Made by a program: the position numbers and the translations under genes. A stretch of DNA of 64,000 nucleotides from Staphylococcus borealis (GTDB lineage: Bacteria > Bacillota > Bacilli > Staphylococcales > Staphylococcaceae), in NCBI RefSeq assembly GCF_001224225.1, contig NZ_CUEE01000005.1, positions 178,501 to 242,500 of the forward strand. The letters are read 5' to 3'. Positions 44,678 through 53,743 of this stretch are shown here, piece by piece. Positions within the stretch are counted from its first letter, which is position 1. Every line of letters begins with the position of its first letter. The notes below the pieces were generated by a model, which did not search any database, had not been told where the DNA came from, and saw nothing but the letters and a program-made list of their open reading frames with translations.

Positions 44678-45766
44678 CTAATAATCCCATTCTCCACCAT
44701 GCCATTCAGAGGTGCTACCATCACTTTTTTCTACGATGATTGCACGATGGGCTTTATCTTCATTTTCTTTACCATAATTAACTCTATAACTGAATTCACC
44801 TTCATCGACTGAGTGTATCCAATCACTACTATCTAACACATCATTCGCAATGGCTCTTGCTTCACTTGTACTTGATACTTCATCACTATCGCTATCATCT
44901 GAATTATTACTTGGTAATTGATCGACATTCTCTATAGCTAATACCATGCCATCTTTAATTGTTACTAAGACGCTAAAATCATTATCTTTGTAAGTATCAT
45001 AGATGAGCGTATTGCCTTCTCTATCGTCAGGTTCACCGTAATGTTCAATGTAGTCGTCTTCCGTTATATTACTTGGTGTGATAATGACTTGGCTCACATC
45101 ATCGTGTTCATCATATAAAACAGCTATATCTCCATACTTTTCATATGTACTACCTTGTAAATAGACTGTGCCATTCGATTGTCCGTATTTCGTTTCAACA
45201 CCTGAGCGACTCATACCGTTGTATATTTCTGCATAGCCGTCTTTAGAAGGTGCTTTCGTATAGGCTTGGTCAAATGCATCACTAAAAATATCAATTTGCG
45301 CTCCTTCAGAACTACTATCTGAAGTATTTGAACTTTGACTTTGTGTCGTATCATCAGAACTGTTATGACCAGTAAATTGATGATAAGCAAAATAAAGACC
45401 ATATACGAGTAAACCTAAAATAACGACTGCAAGTATGGCTAATAACACGCTTCCAAACCCAGAACGCTTATGTTGGCTATTATCTTGATAATGATATGCG
45501 TATCGATCATTTACTTCTCTATTTCTGGCAATTCTATTGTGATTACTGTATTGGTTATTTGGTTGATGGCTATGTTGATTACTTGATTGATTGTCATGTT
45601 GGTTGTTCGGTTGATCACTTTGTTGATTGTCATGCTGGTTGTTTGGTTGATCACTTTGTTGATTGCTTTGTTGATTGCTTTGAGCATCATGTAGCTTAGT
45701 CCCACAGTTATTACAAAATGATTGATTGTCATTGATTTTGTGTCCACAATTTGTACAGTATCTCAT
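44678..45766 (-). CDS. Zinc-ribbon membrane-anchored protein
   Basis: 362 residues. An N-terminal zinc ribbon (MRYCTNCGHKINDNQSFCNN, CxxC...CxxC) is followed by a Gln/Asn/His/Ser-rich linker with a 12-residue tandem repeat (about 33-68), one membrane span (FGSVLLAILAVVILGLLVYG, about residues 100-120) and an acidic extracytoplasmic part. The layout (cytoplasmic zinc ribbon, one span, external domain) resembles TcaA-type staphylococcal proteins. It starts six bases after the PrsW stop, so the two are translated together. Confidence 0.75.
   Translation of the reverse strand: MRYCTNCGHKINDNQSFCNNCGTKLHDAQSNQQSNQQSDQPNNQHDNQQSDQPNNQHDNQSSNQHSHQPNNQYSNHNRIARNREVNDRYAYHYQDNSQHKRSGFGSVLLAILAVVILGLLVYGLYFAYHQFTGHNSSDDTTQSQSSNTSDSSSEGAQIDIFSDAFDQAYTKAPSKDGYAEIYNGMSRSGVETKYGQSNGTVYLQGSTYEKYGDIAVLYDEHDDVSQVIITPSNITEDDYIEHYGEPDDREGNTLIYDTYKDNDFSVLVTIKDGMVLAIENVDQLPSNNSDDSDSDEVSSTSEARAIANDVLDSSDWIHSVDEGEFSYRVNYGKENEDKAHRAIIVEKSDGSTSEWHGGEWDY
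45593..45664. repeat. 36-base tandem repeat inside the zinc-ribbon protein gene
   Basis: Two adjacent 36-base units (45593-45628 and 45629-45664), differing at two positions, encode the repeated SDQPNNQHDNQ-type linker. Shorter related units flank them. Copy number could vary between strains. Confidence 0.7.
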
Positions 45767-45772
45767 TTAGCA

Positions 45773-47086
45773 CTATCTTCCTTCCATTTCTAGATAATCA
45801 TTTTGAATTTGGTTTACTTGATTAAGCCCAGATTTCATTAATATAAATACAAAAATCCATGCAATAATGATTAGGAAAATCATTTTCAAATTACTACTAC
45901 CTAAAACTGTTATATCTGTATCCCAAATACAATGGAGAATTACAGATACAAAAAAGAAAAATAGAAAACGTTTATCTAAAATATTAGCCCAGGTAAAATG
46001 ACGCGCATCTTTAACAATAACTGCTGCCGCACCAATAATAGCCGCCCATACTAAATGACCACCAATTGCTGACCAACCTCTTAAAATAGTAATATCCATA
46101 ATTTCAGTCAAATCTGGCGTACCAGTACTCAAAATCCCATAATTCAAGATATACCCTGCTGTTTCAAATACAGCAAAACCTGCGCCTATAGAAGCACCAA
46201 TCAATAGACCATTTAGTATCTTGTTTGTTTTAAGATAGTTAATAAATAAGATAACTATAATGGCTTTACCAAGTTCTTCAACTAATCCTATTAAGAACGC
46301 GTCAGTAATCGTCATGATTCCATAAGTTTCTAATTCATCACTAAAAGAGACAAAATGATACAAAATAATCGTACTTAGTAGCGAGAACACCCCACCTATG
46401 AAAAACATTTTCAACACTTCAAAGAAACTAATATTCTGAAACGCATTAGATTCATAGAAAAATATCAGACCTGAAATAGGAACAATGAGTGCACCTATAA
46501 AGATCAATCCAGGTAACGCATTCGTATTCGCAAATGTATTAACTAAAATTAATAAGACCATAAAAGTGATACCTAAAGCTAAAAACACACGTGAAAAGAC
46601 CCATGGCTTAGCCCATTCTTGTGATACATCTTTAATGTGTGGTGTCGTATTTCTCGTACCAGCAATAAAAATGTCATCAGATTCATGCTTAGCATGAGAT
46701 TTGAATACTTCTGAAAACATATCTTTTAAATTTAAACTCAACACTTCTTCATTACCGGCGATTCTACCAATTGATTTCGTTGTATTATTAAATAAATTCT
46801 TTGCCTCATATGCTAAATTCATATTTTCTGTCATTTCGACTTGTTGATTGTTATGAATATAAGCCCCTTGCATTGTCTGTTTATCCGTATTTGTTAAATC
46901 ATAGCCACAATTAGTACAGAACTTGTCACTCTCATCTACCATTTGATGACAAGTAGGACACGTTAAAGGCGTTAAGATGTCCTCTTGGTCCATGGCTTTC
47001 AAATTATCAGTCATTAAATCATGACCACAATGCTGGCAGAATTTATCATCACGATTAACATTACCACCACAAGCTAAACATTCCAT
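45773..47086 (-). CDS. PrsW-family intramembrane protease with two zinc ribbons
   Basis: 437 residues. Two N-terminal zinc ribbons (residues about 3-23 CLACGG...CQHCGHDL and 43-63 CPTCHQ...CTNCGYDL), a soluble linker (about 70-160), then about eight membrane segments with the PrsW motifs GLVEELGKA (EExxK), FAVFETAGY, RGWSAIGGHLVWAA and LHCIWDT. PrsW-type enzymes cleave membrane proteins, classically the anti-sigma factor RsiW. Here the zinc ribbons are an added cytoplasmic module. First gene of the operon; its substrate may be the zinc-ribbon protein encoded next, but that is inference. Confidence 0.85.
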   Translation of the reverse strand: MECLACGGNVNRDDKFCQHCGHDLMTDNLKAMDQEDILTPLTCPTCHQMVDESDKFCTNCGYDLTNTDKQTMQGAYIHNNQQVEMTENMNLAYEAKNLFNNTTKSIGRIAGNEEVLSLNLKDMFSEVFKSHAKHESDDIFIAGTRNTTPHIKDVSQEWAKPWVFSRVFLALGITFMVLLILVNTFANTNALPGLIFIGALIVPISGLIFFYESNAFQNISFFEVLKMFFIGGVFSLLSTIILYHFVSFSDELETYGIMTITDAFLIGLVEELGKAIIVILFINYLKTNKILNGLLIGASIGAGFAVFETAGYILNYGILSTGTPDLTEIMDITILRGWSAIGGHLVWAAIIGAAAVIVKDARHFTWANILDKRFLFFFFVSVILHCIWDTDITVLGSSNLKMIFLIIIAWIFVFILMKSGLNQVNQIQNDYLEMEGR

Positions 47087-47295
47087 TTAGTTGCACTCCT
47101 TATTTTTGATTATTATTAATACAAATATTTTAATTTATTTTTCGTCAAAATACTATTTGTTTTTAAAGAATTTCAAAATATTTATAATATATAATTAATA
47201 GGCGTTACTATATTGAAATATTTTTTAATTACAGTAGTCAAATATTTAATTAAAAGGTAAAATTAACTTATTATTTTCAAAATAAGGAGTATTAT

Positions 47296-47814
47296 ATGCA
47301 AAAAATTATTAACATATTAATTATTTCAATTCTATCCGTTATTCTAATTGGGCTAGTTGTATTCGGAGTGAGCTTTGGTAAAGATATCTTAACTAACGAT
47401 AATACAAAAGCACATAGTGAAAATAAAAATCAGAACAATGATAATAAATCTAAAAAAGAACAGAAAAAAGAAGAAAAACAAGATGATGAAACGATGCAAA
47501 CAAACATCAATAAATCAAATGTGAACGATACTACTGAACAAACTACCAACGCTCAAAGCGCATCTACTGGAGTAGTATCAAATACTAACGCAACACAAGC
47601 ACAACAAGGAAGTGTAGCCCAACCAAATTCAGGCACTGCAACATCTATAGAACATCAAGGATATAAGATGAGTCAACAAGAACTAGATCATTTATCTAAA
47701 GCGGAACAAGAAGGAATTGGATATAATCCAAATAACCCTAGAGGCGACGTCGGTGGACCAGGTATGTCAGCAGCTCATGATGGTATTGGTAATGATGATG
47801 AAGATGTAGAATAA
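47296..47814 (+). CDS. Membrane-anchored protein, paralogue A
   Basis: 172 residues. A 33-residue N-terminal membrane segment (MQKIINILIISILSVILIGL) is followed by a charged and low-complexity Lys/Asn/Thr/Gln linker and a 55-residue C-terminal part (GYKMSQQELDHLSKAEQEG). There is no lipobox. The anchor is shared with the proteins at 58834 and 59374, while the C-terminal parts are unrelated. Shine-Dalgarno AAGGAG. Function unknown; an externally displayed module is likely. Confidence 0.75.
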   Translation: MQKIINILIISILSVILIGLVVFGVSFGKDILTNDNTKAHSENKNQNNDNKSKKEQKKEEKQDDETMQTNINKSNVNDTTEQTTNAQSASTGVVSNTNATQAQQGSVAQPNSGTATSIEHQGYKMSQQELDHLSKAEQEGIGYNPNNPRGDVGGPGMSAAHDGIGNDDEDVE

Positions 47815-47828
47815 TAACCATTAAAATT

Positions 47829-47880
47829 AAAGGCAGGGAACTAATGTGATGCAATACTCACATTAGTTCCCTGCCTTTTT
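47829..47880. terminator. Strong terminator shared by paralogue A and the truncated reductase
   Basis: AAAGGCAGGGAACTAATGTG pairs perfectly with CACATTAGTTCCCTGCCTTT over at least 20 bases, followed by TTT. The 3' end of the truncated aldo/keto reductase lies inside it. Confidence 0.88.
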
Positions 47881-48210
47881 ATTGTAAGGTTGATGAATAA
47901 GTACTAAATCTATATAATCCAAATCAAGTCTTTGAAGTGAAAGTTCTACCGATTTTAGTGTATCTTCATAATTCACATTTTCTATCCAAACTTTTGTCGT
48001 AATAAATAGTTCTTTTCTATCAATACCAGAAGCTTTGATACCTTCTCCAACTTCTGTTTCATTTTGATAACTTTGCGCAGTATCAAAATGTCTATAGCCA
48101 ACTTTAATTGCATTTTCAACCGCTTCTTTAGTTTCTTCTTGAGGAATTTGATACACACCAAAGCCTAACACTGGAATTTCAACGTCATTTTCTATTTTTA
48201 AAGTTTCCAT
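47863..48210 (-). pseudogene. Aldo/keto reductase, truncated after 115 codons
   Basis: The N-terminus is a normal AKR: VPVLGFGVYQ-type opening (EIPVLGFGVYQI), GYRHFDTAQSYQNE with the catalytic Asp and Tyr, ITTKVW, LDLDYIDLVLIHQP. The family is normally about 270-280 residues, but this frame stops just after LIHQPYNKKAGN, inside the terminator hairpin at 47829-47880. The last residues are thus terminator-encoded and the catalytic C-terminal half is missing. The promoter side and ribosome site (AGGGAG) are intact. Confidence 0.8.
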
Positions 48211-48432
48211 TATTTTAACTCCCTAAATTTGATAATCTCACTATAAATTATGGCGTTAACTCTATAGCAAGCAATAAATTTAAAAATATTGATATGAATT
48301 TGTTTGTTGGTTAAATGTAGGCTGCAACTACTTAATAAACCTTCTGATTAATGATGCTGTTTTTATTACAATAATTACTCGACCTATTAAAATGAAACAG
48401 CTTTCGGAATTAATTTCTGATATAAAAAACAA

Positions 48433-48475
48433 AAATAGCAAAGCGTATTTACCATCGTAAATTGCTTCGCTATTT
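48433..48475 (-). terminator. Terminator after the FAD monooxygenase gene
   Basis: AAATAGCAAAGC pairs with GCTTCGCTATTT (one wobble); the minus strand continues with TTGTTTTTT. Confidence 0.75.
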
Positions 48476-48496
48476 AAGTATTGGTCCTTATATATA

Positions 48497-49747
48497 CTAA
48501 AGTTCTTTTGTAAGATCTGCATTTCGGGCTTTTATGGATGGTGTATACTTTAATAAATTACCCAACAGATTACTTTTCATTAATGTTCTTCTTAATTTAA
48601 TACTGTTCTCTCTTTTTTGTACTTCTTTATCATTTATAGATACAAAATTTCTTCTGCCTGTTGTCGCACCTTGCTTTTGAAATTGTTTAACTTTAGGTCT
48701 TAATATATTTTCCCATTCATTTAACGCATACTCTATATTATCTGAGTGTTTTTGCAATGCTTTACCTAATAGATTAGCACCACCCAGTCCTAATGTTGCG
48801 CCCATTCCTGAATAAAGTGTTGGACACCATGCTGAGTCACCGACTAGTACGACACGACCTCGATGCCATGATGGCATTTTTACTTGGTCAGTTGTGCTAA
48901 ATATGACGTTATCAGCTTGATCTAATTGCTCCAACGCAAATTCCATATATTTACCATAAGGTTTACCAAATACTTCTCTAATTCTTTCACGTGGATCTTT
49001 TTTTCTTTCCGCTTGTGGATTATCCGCTTTATACGTAAATAATATGGTTGCTGGATGATTTTTAAACGTAAATATAGTAAATGATTTATTAACTTCATGC
49101 AAAATAACGCCTTGATCTATTTTTAAATCAGGTGGGTTTTCAGTTAGTTGATACGCACAAATCATATAATCTAATTCTTTAATATATTGTTCATGTGGAC
49201 CAAATGCTAATTCTCTTACTTTAGAAAACACCCCATCAGCACCTATAACAAGATCATAAGAACTTTCAGATTTCATATTAGTTTTAAGATTTTTAGTAGT
49301 CACTCTTACTTCAGATGAATTTTGCCAAATAGCATCTGGCACTGTATCATAAATTATTTCGATATCATTTGGCAACGCTTTATAGACAGCGTTCTCAATA
49401 TCGCCACGCAACATCATCCACGGAGCAAAAGATCTCGGAATATCAGCAAATCCAAGCGTATAACCTGTTATACCATTTCTATCTATTGAAAAATTAACAG
49501 AAGTAGAACTACGTCTATCATGTAAGAATTGAAGTGCTCCTAAATCTTGAGCAGCATATCTACCAAGTCCAAATAGCGCCAAGAAATAGCCACCTTTACG
49601 CCGTTCTGAGGCTTTCTCAATGATGACAGGATCCCATCCTGCTTTTTTTAAAGCTATTGCTGAAGAAATACCACTAATACCTAAACCTACAATTAATACT
49701 TTTTTACTTTCGTTATTTGTTTTGTTATTTGAAACATTATTAGACAT
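48497..49747 (-). CDS. FAD-dependent aromatic-hydroxylase-type monooxygenase
   Basis: 416 residues. Rossmann motif KVLIVGLGISGISSA (residues about 16-30), the second NAD/FAD motif DLVIGADGVFS (about 168-178), and GRVVLVGDSAWCPTLYSGMG (about 295-314). It belongs to the UbiH/PHBH/TetX group, which hydroxylates aromatics or inactivates antibiotics such as tetracycline or rifampicin. The substrate cannot be told from sequence. Downstream of a TetR gene on the same strand, with a 123-base gap. A TetR/efflux pair alongside supports a xenobiotic role. Confidence 0.85.
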   Translation of the reverse strand: MSNNVSNNKTNNESKKVLIVGLGISGISSAIALKKAGWDPVIIEKASERRKGGYFLALFGLGRYAAQDLGALQFLHDRRSSTSVNFSIDRNGITGYTLGFADIPRSFAPWMMLRGDIENAVYKALPNDIEIIYDTVPDAIWQNSSEVRVTTKNLKTNMKSESSYDLVIGADGVFSKVRELAFGPHEQYIKELDYMICAYQLTENPPDLKIDQGVILHEVNKSFTIFTFKNHPATILFTYKADNPQAERKKDPRERIREVFGKPYGKYMEFALEQLDQADNVIFSTTDQVKMPSWHRGRVVLVGDSAWCPTLYSGMGATLGLGGANLLGKALQKHSDNIEYALNEWENILRPKVKQFQKQGATTGRRNFVSINDKEVQKRENSIKLRRTLMKSNLLGNLLKYTPSIKARNADLTKEL

Positions 49748-49870
49748 GTTACATTCCCCCTGTGTGTCTAATAATATTTACGAGTAACCTGTTATACAAT
49801 AATCAAAAACCATCAATCTGTATGTTTAGTAACAAAAGAATAAAAAATGTTGCCAAAAGCACAAACAATC

Positions 49871-50476
49871 CTAAGATTTTTTTGATAGTTCTATGACTAA
49901 TTGTTCTAATGGACCTGTGCTCATGAGTGTATATAGATGATGCATGATTTCTTCTTCTGGAATTCTTTCTGAATCTAATACCCAATATTTAATTGTAGTT
50001 ATGATAGCTCCAGAAATGTAACTGTGAAAATATCTAAAAGGTATATGATTGATGGTCATTTTATTATTTAAAGCAATTAATAAGTTTTGTGAAATCGTAT
50101 CTGCTAATTTTTCTTCTAATTTACTTTGCCTTTTTAGATTAAATAATACTTCATATAATTCAATATTATTTAAAACAATTTTAATGATGCTATTTGGTAC
50201 ATTATTGATAATCTTATTTAAATCACTAAACTCATTAATTTGTTGATTAGCTAATCTATCATAATCAATATTTGCTTTCATACGTTCAATTTCTTTATCT
50301 TCTAAATGGTTCAATAAATCGTATTTATCTAAATAGTATTTATAAAATGTAGCCCTATTAATATCCGCTTCATCCGCAATCTGTTGAATCGTTATTTCTT
50401 CTAAACTATATGTTTTTAAAAGTTGAATAAAGCCCTTCTCAATACTTGTAATTGTTCGTTTTACTCTACGATCCAT
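49871..50476 (-). CDS. TetR-family transcriptional regulator
   Basis: 201 residues. N-terminal helix-turn-helix (ITIQQIADEADINRATFYKY, residues about 30-49) typical of TetR, with a DhaS/TetR_C_8-like C-terminal domain. Starts at ATG 50476, preceded by AAGGAGTG. It diverges from the YhgE/Pip-like exporter gene, and an inverted repeat in the promoter between them (50604-50620) is a likely site. It probably represses the exporter and the monooxygenase genes. Confidence 0.87.
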   Translation of the reverse strand: MDRRVKRTITSIEKGFIQLLKTYSLEEITIQQIADEADINRATFYKYYLDKYDLLNHLEDKEIERMKANIDYDRLANQQINEFSDLNKIINNVPNSIIKIVLNNIELYEVLFNLKRQSKLEEKLADTISQNLLIALNNKMTINHIPFRYFHSYISGAIITTIKYWVLDSERIPEEEIMHHLYTLMSTGPLEQLVIELSKKS

Positions 50477-50603
50477 AAAAATCACTCCTTATTTATTAGA
50501 TAATGACAACATTTCAGATTATATTGTTGTTTAACATTCACATTTAAAGTTATTGATTATTGAATATCCTTATCTGCCTATTATAATAACAAATAGAATG
50601 ATA

Positions 50604-50620
50604 AACAACATTGTGTTGTT
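50604..50620. promoter_or_regulatory. Candidate TetR operator before the YhgE/Pip-like gene
   Basis: AACAACA-TTG-TGTTGTT is a perfect 7-3-7 inverted repeat, 21 bases upstream of the exporter ATG. Related arms (ACAACA and TTGTTG) recur with a longer spacer near 50506-50533, close to the tetR start. Confidence 0.6.
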
Positions 50621-50640
50621 TTATAAGGAGAGAAATTTTT

Positions 50641-51897
50641 ATGAAAAAGAAATTAGTGTGGTTCATCCCCATTGCAATCGTATTAATATTAATGATTTTA
50701 GCGACAGCTTTTTATCCTGCATACAACCCGAAGCCAAAGGATGTACCAATGGCAATATTAAATAAAGATAAAGGTATTGAAGTTCAAGGTAATTCAACCA
50801 ACATCGGTAAGAATCTAGCAGATAATTTGAAGAAAAGTGATAATAAAACGTTAAATTGGGAGTCCGTGAAAAATGAGAAAGACCTTAAGCAAGGACTAAA
50901 AGATAATAAATATATTGGCGCTATCGTCTTCGAGAAAGACTTTTCTAAAAATGCTATTAGTAATGCTCAAAGTAAAATTATGACTGAAAAACAACATGAG
51001 GTTAAAGAAAAAATCAAATCTGGTGAACTGTCACCACAACAAATTAAAGCAATGCAAGAAAAAACGGGTAATGGTGATCAAGAAATACCAAAACCAAAAC
51101 AAGCTCACATAGAAACCATCATTAATCAAGGTAGTCATGCTCAAGTATCAAACATTGCTCAACAAGCATTAAGTAAAATTACAGAGAATCTTAATCATCA
51201 GATTAGTAAGCAAAATGTTGGGTTATTAGCAAAAAATCAAATAGATTTACCAAGTAAGCAATTTAATCAATTTATGAATCCGGTCAAAGTTGAAACTACA
51301 ACTTTAAATGAAGTTAAAGATCACCAAGGTAATGGAAATGGTGCTTCAGCAATGTTTACACCAATATGGTTTGCAGCAATGATTACCGCAGTGCTATCAT
51401 TCTTTGCCTTTAAAAACAGAGAAAAATTAACATCACATAAAGATAAATTATGGTTTACAAGTAAGGTTATCTTATCAGTAACAATAGCTGCTTTCGCTGG
51501 TGCATTTGTCTATGTCTACTACACAGGTGGAGTATTGAACTTTGATTTTAATCACCCATTAGATACAGCATTATTCATAGCAATTGCAATATTAGGATTT
51601 GCACTACTCATACTAGGACTAATGGTATGGATAGGCTTTGGTGCTATTCCAATATTTATTTTATATCTATTCTTCACAATTCAAGCAGTGATGTTGCCTA
51701 AAGTCATGTTGCCAAAATTCTATCAAGATTGGATTTTACCATGGAGCCCATTCTATCACTATGTAAATACTTTAAAAGAGTTACTATATACTAACTCTGG
51801 CTTAACTATGAGCGGCACAATATGGATGTTTATTGCATTTATAATATTTGGTTTAGTATCACTAATTTCTGCCGTTTATGTAAAAAAAGCTAGTTAA
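50641..51897 (+). CDS. YhgE/Pip-like ABC-2-type membrane protein
   Basis: 418 residues. One N-terminal membrane span (about 5-24), a long extracytoplasmic domain (about 30-230, charged with a YIGAIVFEKDFSKN core as in YhgE), and five C-terminal spans. YhgE/Pip proteins resemble ABC-2 permeases without an ATPase and are linked to lipid or drug export and phage infection. AAGGAGAG precedes ATG 50641. Probably controlled by the divergent TetR. Confidence 0.82.
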   Translation: MKKKLVWFIPIAIVLILMILATAFYPAYNPKPKDVPMAILNKDKGIEVQGNSTNIGKNLADNLKKSDNKTLNWESVKNEKDLKQGLKDNKYIGAIVFEKDFSKNAISNAQSKIMTEKQHEVKEKIKSGELSPQQIKAMQEKTGNGDQEIPKPKQAHIETIINQGSHAQVSNIAQQALSKITENLNHQISKQNVGLLAKNQIDLPSKQFNQFMNPVKVETTTLNEVKDHQGNGNGASAMFTPIWFAAMITAVLSFFAFKNREKLTSHKDKLWFTSKVILSVTIAAFAGAFVYVYYTGGVLNFDFNHPLDTALFIAIAILGFALLILGLMVWIGFGAIPIFILYLFFTIQAVMLPKVMLPKFYQDWILPWSPFYHYVNTLKELLYTNSGLTMSGTIWMFIAFIIFGLVSLISAVYVKKAS

Positions 51898-52095
51898 CAT
51901 GGTAATTGAGTAAATTTAGTTTTATTAATAGAATCTGTATGAAGCAAAAATTATATTATAAGACTACGTTGAAATTCGCAACAACTGACTATACTAGGCA
52001 TTCTCTTAAATCAAGCTTTTCTTAGTTGTAATCACTTTTGTAAGCGAGACAATAACATGAGAGATTTCCAAAAAATTTTACAAGTAAAACAAGTT

Positions 52096-52136
52096 AGGGT
52101 GGGATGACGTATTCTAAATGAATTCTGTTCCACCCT
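52096..52136 (+). terminator. Terminator in the gap after the YhgE/Pip-like gene
   Basis: AGGGTGGGA pairs with TTCCACCCT, with inner AATTC/GAATT bases adding. A TTTAT stretch follows. It lies about 200 bases after the stop; the DNA between carries no gene. Confidence 0.65.
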
Positions 52137-52239
52137 TTATATATTATTGTTTATGTATCATATGTATGTATCATATGATTGTAGTTTTCTTTTTTTACTA
52201 TTAGTACTTTTAATATATTTCGTAATCAATCCATTATTA

Positions 52240-52268
52240 TTGACAAAAAAATATTATCTCATTATAGT
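52240..52268 (+). promoter_or_regulatory. Promoter of the HXXEE-TetR operon
   Basis: TTGACA (52240-52245) and TATAGT (52263-52268) with an ideal 17-base spacer. The operator palindrome begins three bases later. Confidence 0.75.
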
Positions 52269-52270
52269 GA

Positions 52271-52286
52271 GTAAGTAATCACTTAC
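52271..52286. promoter_or_regulatory. TetR operator of the HXXEE-TetR operon
   Basis: GTAAGT-AATC-ACTTAC, a perfect 6-4-6 palindrome over the expected transcription start, so binding would block the promoter. The TetR gene is the second gene of the transcript, implying autorepression. Confidence 0.65.
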
Positions 52287-52304
52287 CAAAGAGGTGTAAA
52301 CATT

Positions 52305-52958
52305 ATGAATTTTATTCGAAATTACTGGTATTACTTCACAATTTTTATTTTCGTAGGGTTATCATTTTTCATGGGATTTTATGGCCATGCAAAACTAAGT
52401 TCAATTCAAATTATTCTAATGTATAGTTTGATGGCATTATCTATTCATCAATTTGAAGAATATGTTTTCCCAGGTGGCGGTTCACCTGTTATTAATAAAG
52501 CAACTTATAAAGAAGATGAAGACTACGACCATTATCCTGGTAATACTTTATCAATCTGCATAGTGAACATTAGCGCTTATTTATTTTATGTATTAGCAAT
52601 TATTTTCCCTCAATTTATTTGGCTTGGATTAGCCACAATGTTATTCAATATAATGCAAGTATTGGGACATGGTATATCAATGAATAAAACTTTAAATACA
52701 TGGTACAATCCGGGATTGTTTACAAGTGTTTCTCTTTTTGCACCTATAAGCATTTATTATATTATTTATATATACAATGAACACTTAATAAATATTTATA
52801 CATGGATTGCTGCTATTATAACTTTCTTCATAATTTTAGTAGTCACTATTATTTTACCTGTCCAAACATTAAAAAATAGAAATACCAAATATGTCATTTC
52901 AGATTGGCAAATTGAACAATTTAAAAAAGTGACCACTTTTGCTCAAAGAAAATCATAA
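52305..52958 (+). CDS. HXXEE-domain membrane protein
   Basis: 217 residues with six hydrophobic segments. The motif HQFEEYVFPGG (residues about 47-57) is the HXXEE family signature, which also has further conserved His residues (GHGISMN near 128). Function of the family is unknown. It is encoded 16 bases before a TetR gene and preceded by a strong promoter with operator. GAGGTG ribosome site. Confidence 0.8.
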   Translation: MNFIRNYWYYFTIFIFVGLSFFMGFYGHAKLSSIQIILMYSLMALSIHQFEEYVFPGGGSPVINKATYKEDEDYDHYPGNTLSICIVNISAYLFYVLAIIFPQFIWLGLATMLFNIMQVLGHGISMNKTLNTWYNPGLFTSVSLFAPISIYYIIYIYNEHLINIYTWIAAIITFFIILVVTIILPVQTLKNRNTKYVISDWQIEQFKKVTTFAQRKS

Positions 52959-52974
52959 TCAATAGGAGAAATTT

Positions 52975-53622
52975 ATGGATTATACGAACGATATCAAAAT
53001 TGACCTAGCACTCATTTTAAAGAATGAAAAAATTACTCCAGGAAAACAAAAGGTATTAATTTCAAGTATTAACTTATTTTCTAAATTTGGATTTAATGCT
53101 GTAAGTACTGCCGAAATAGCAAAAAATGCCGGTGTAAGTGAAGCGACGATATTTAAATATTTTAAAAATAAACGCGGTCTATTACTGGCTATAATTACTC
53201 CAATTTTTGAACATTGTCTTCCGTCTTATGAAAATATATTCGCTAATCAAATAGCGGAAAAAGAAAATTGTGATTTAAAAACTTTAGTACATCTCGTTGT
53301 AAATGATCGTACTCAGTTTTTAGAACAAAATAAAGATGTCATAACAATCATTTTAAGCCAAATTTTAATTGACGCTGAAATTAGAAATAATTTAATAAAT
53401 TATTTAGAAAACAATCATGACGACAATGCATCTAAAATTTTTGAAATCTTCCATAATACTCAAGAACTGGCATCTGATATAAATTACAATTCTTTACTAA
53501 GAATTTTTATGGGACAATTACTGTTTAATTTCACACAAACATTTCTATTTAATGTTAAAGATAATCAACAAGAACAGTTAGTTTCGCAAATATACAGAGC
53601 ATTAAAATCTGAAGAAAATTAA
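52975..53622 (+). CDS. TetR-family regulator, HXXEE operon
   Basis: 215 residues. Helix-turn-helix VSTAEIAKNAGVSEATIFKY (residues about 43-62) followed by FKNKRGLLLAI, a classical TetR DNA-binding domain. Co-transcribed with the HXXEE gene; the palindrome at 52271-52286 is its likely target. AGGAG precedes the ATG. Confidence 0.88.
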   Translation: MDYTNDIKIDLALILKNEKITPGKQKVLISSINLFSKFGFNAVSTAEIAKNAGVSEATIFKYFKNKRGLLLAIITPIFEHCLPSYENIFANQIAEKENCDLKTLVHLVVNDRTQFLEQNKDVITIILSQILIDAEIRNNLINYLENNHDDNASKIFEIFHNTQELASDINYNSLLRIFMGQLLFNFTQTFLFNVKDNQQEQLVSQIYRALKSEEN

Positions 53623-53639
53623 ACTATAGTCTTTAATTA

Positions 53640-53676
53640 AGCTGTGAAATATATACTTGGTGTATCAGTCACAGCT
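53640..53676 (+). terminator. Terminator after the second TetR gene
   Basis: AGCTGTGA pairs with TCACAGCT, followed by AATTTTTTTG. Confidence 0.85.
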
Positions 53677-53743
53677 AATTTTTTTGATGAAGATACAGTT
53701 TTTCTTATTTATCTAGCCTCATGATTAAGCAGACAACATCTTC

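Noticed and set aside
49803..49985. 60-codon minus-strand frame overlapping the TetR 3' end
   Set aside because: It overlaps the tetR coding region in another frame and has no ribosome site, although its C-terminus is hydrophobic.
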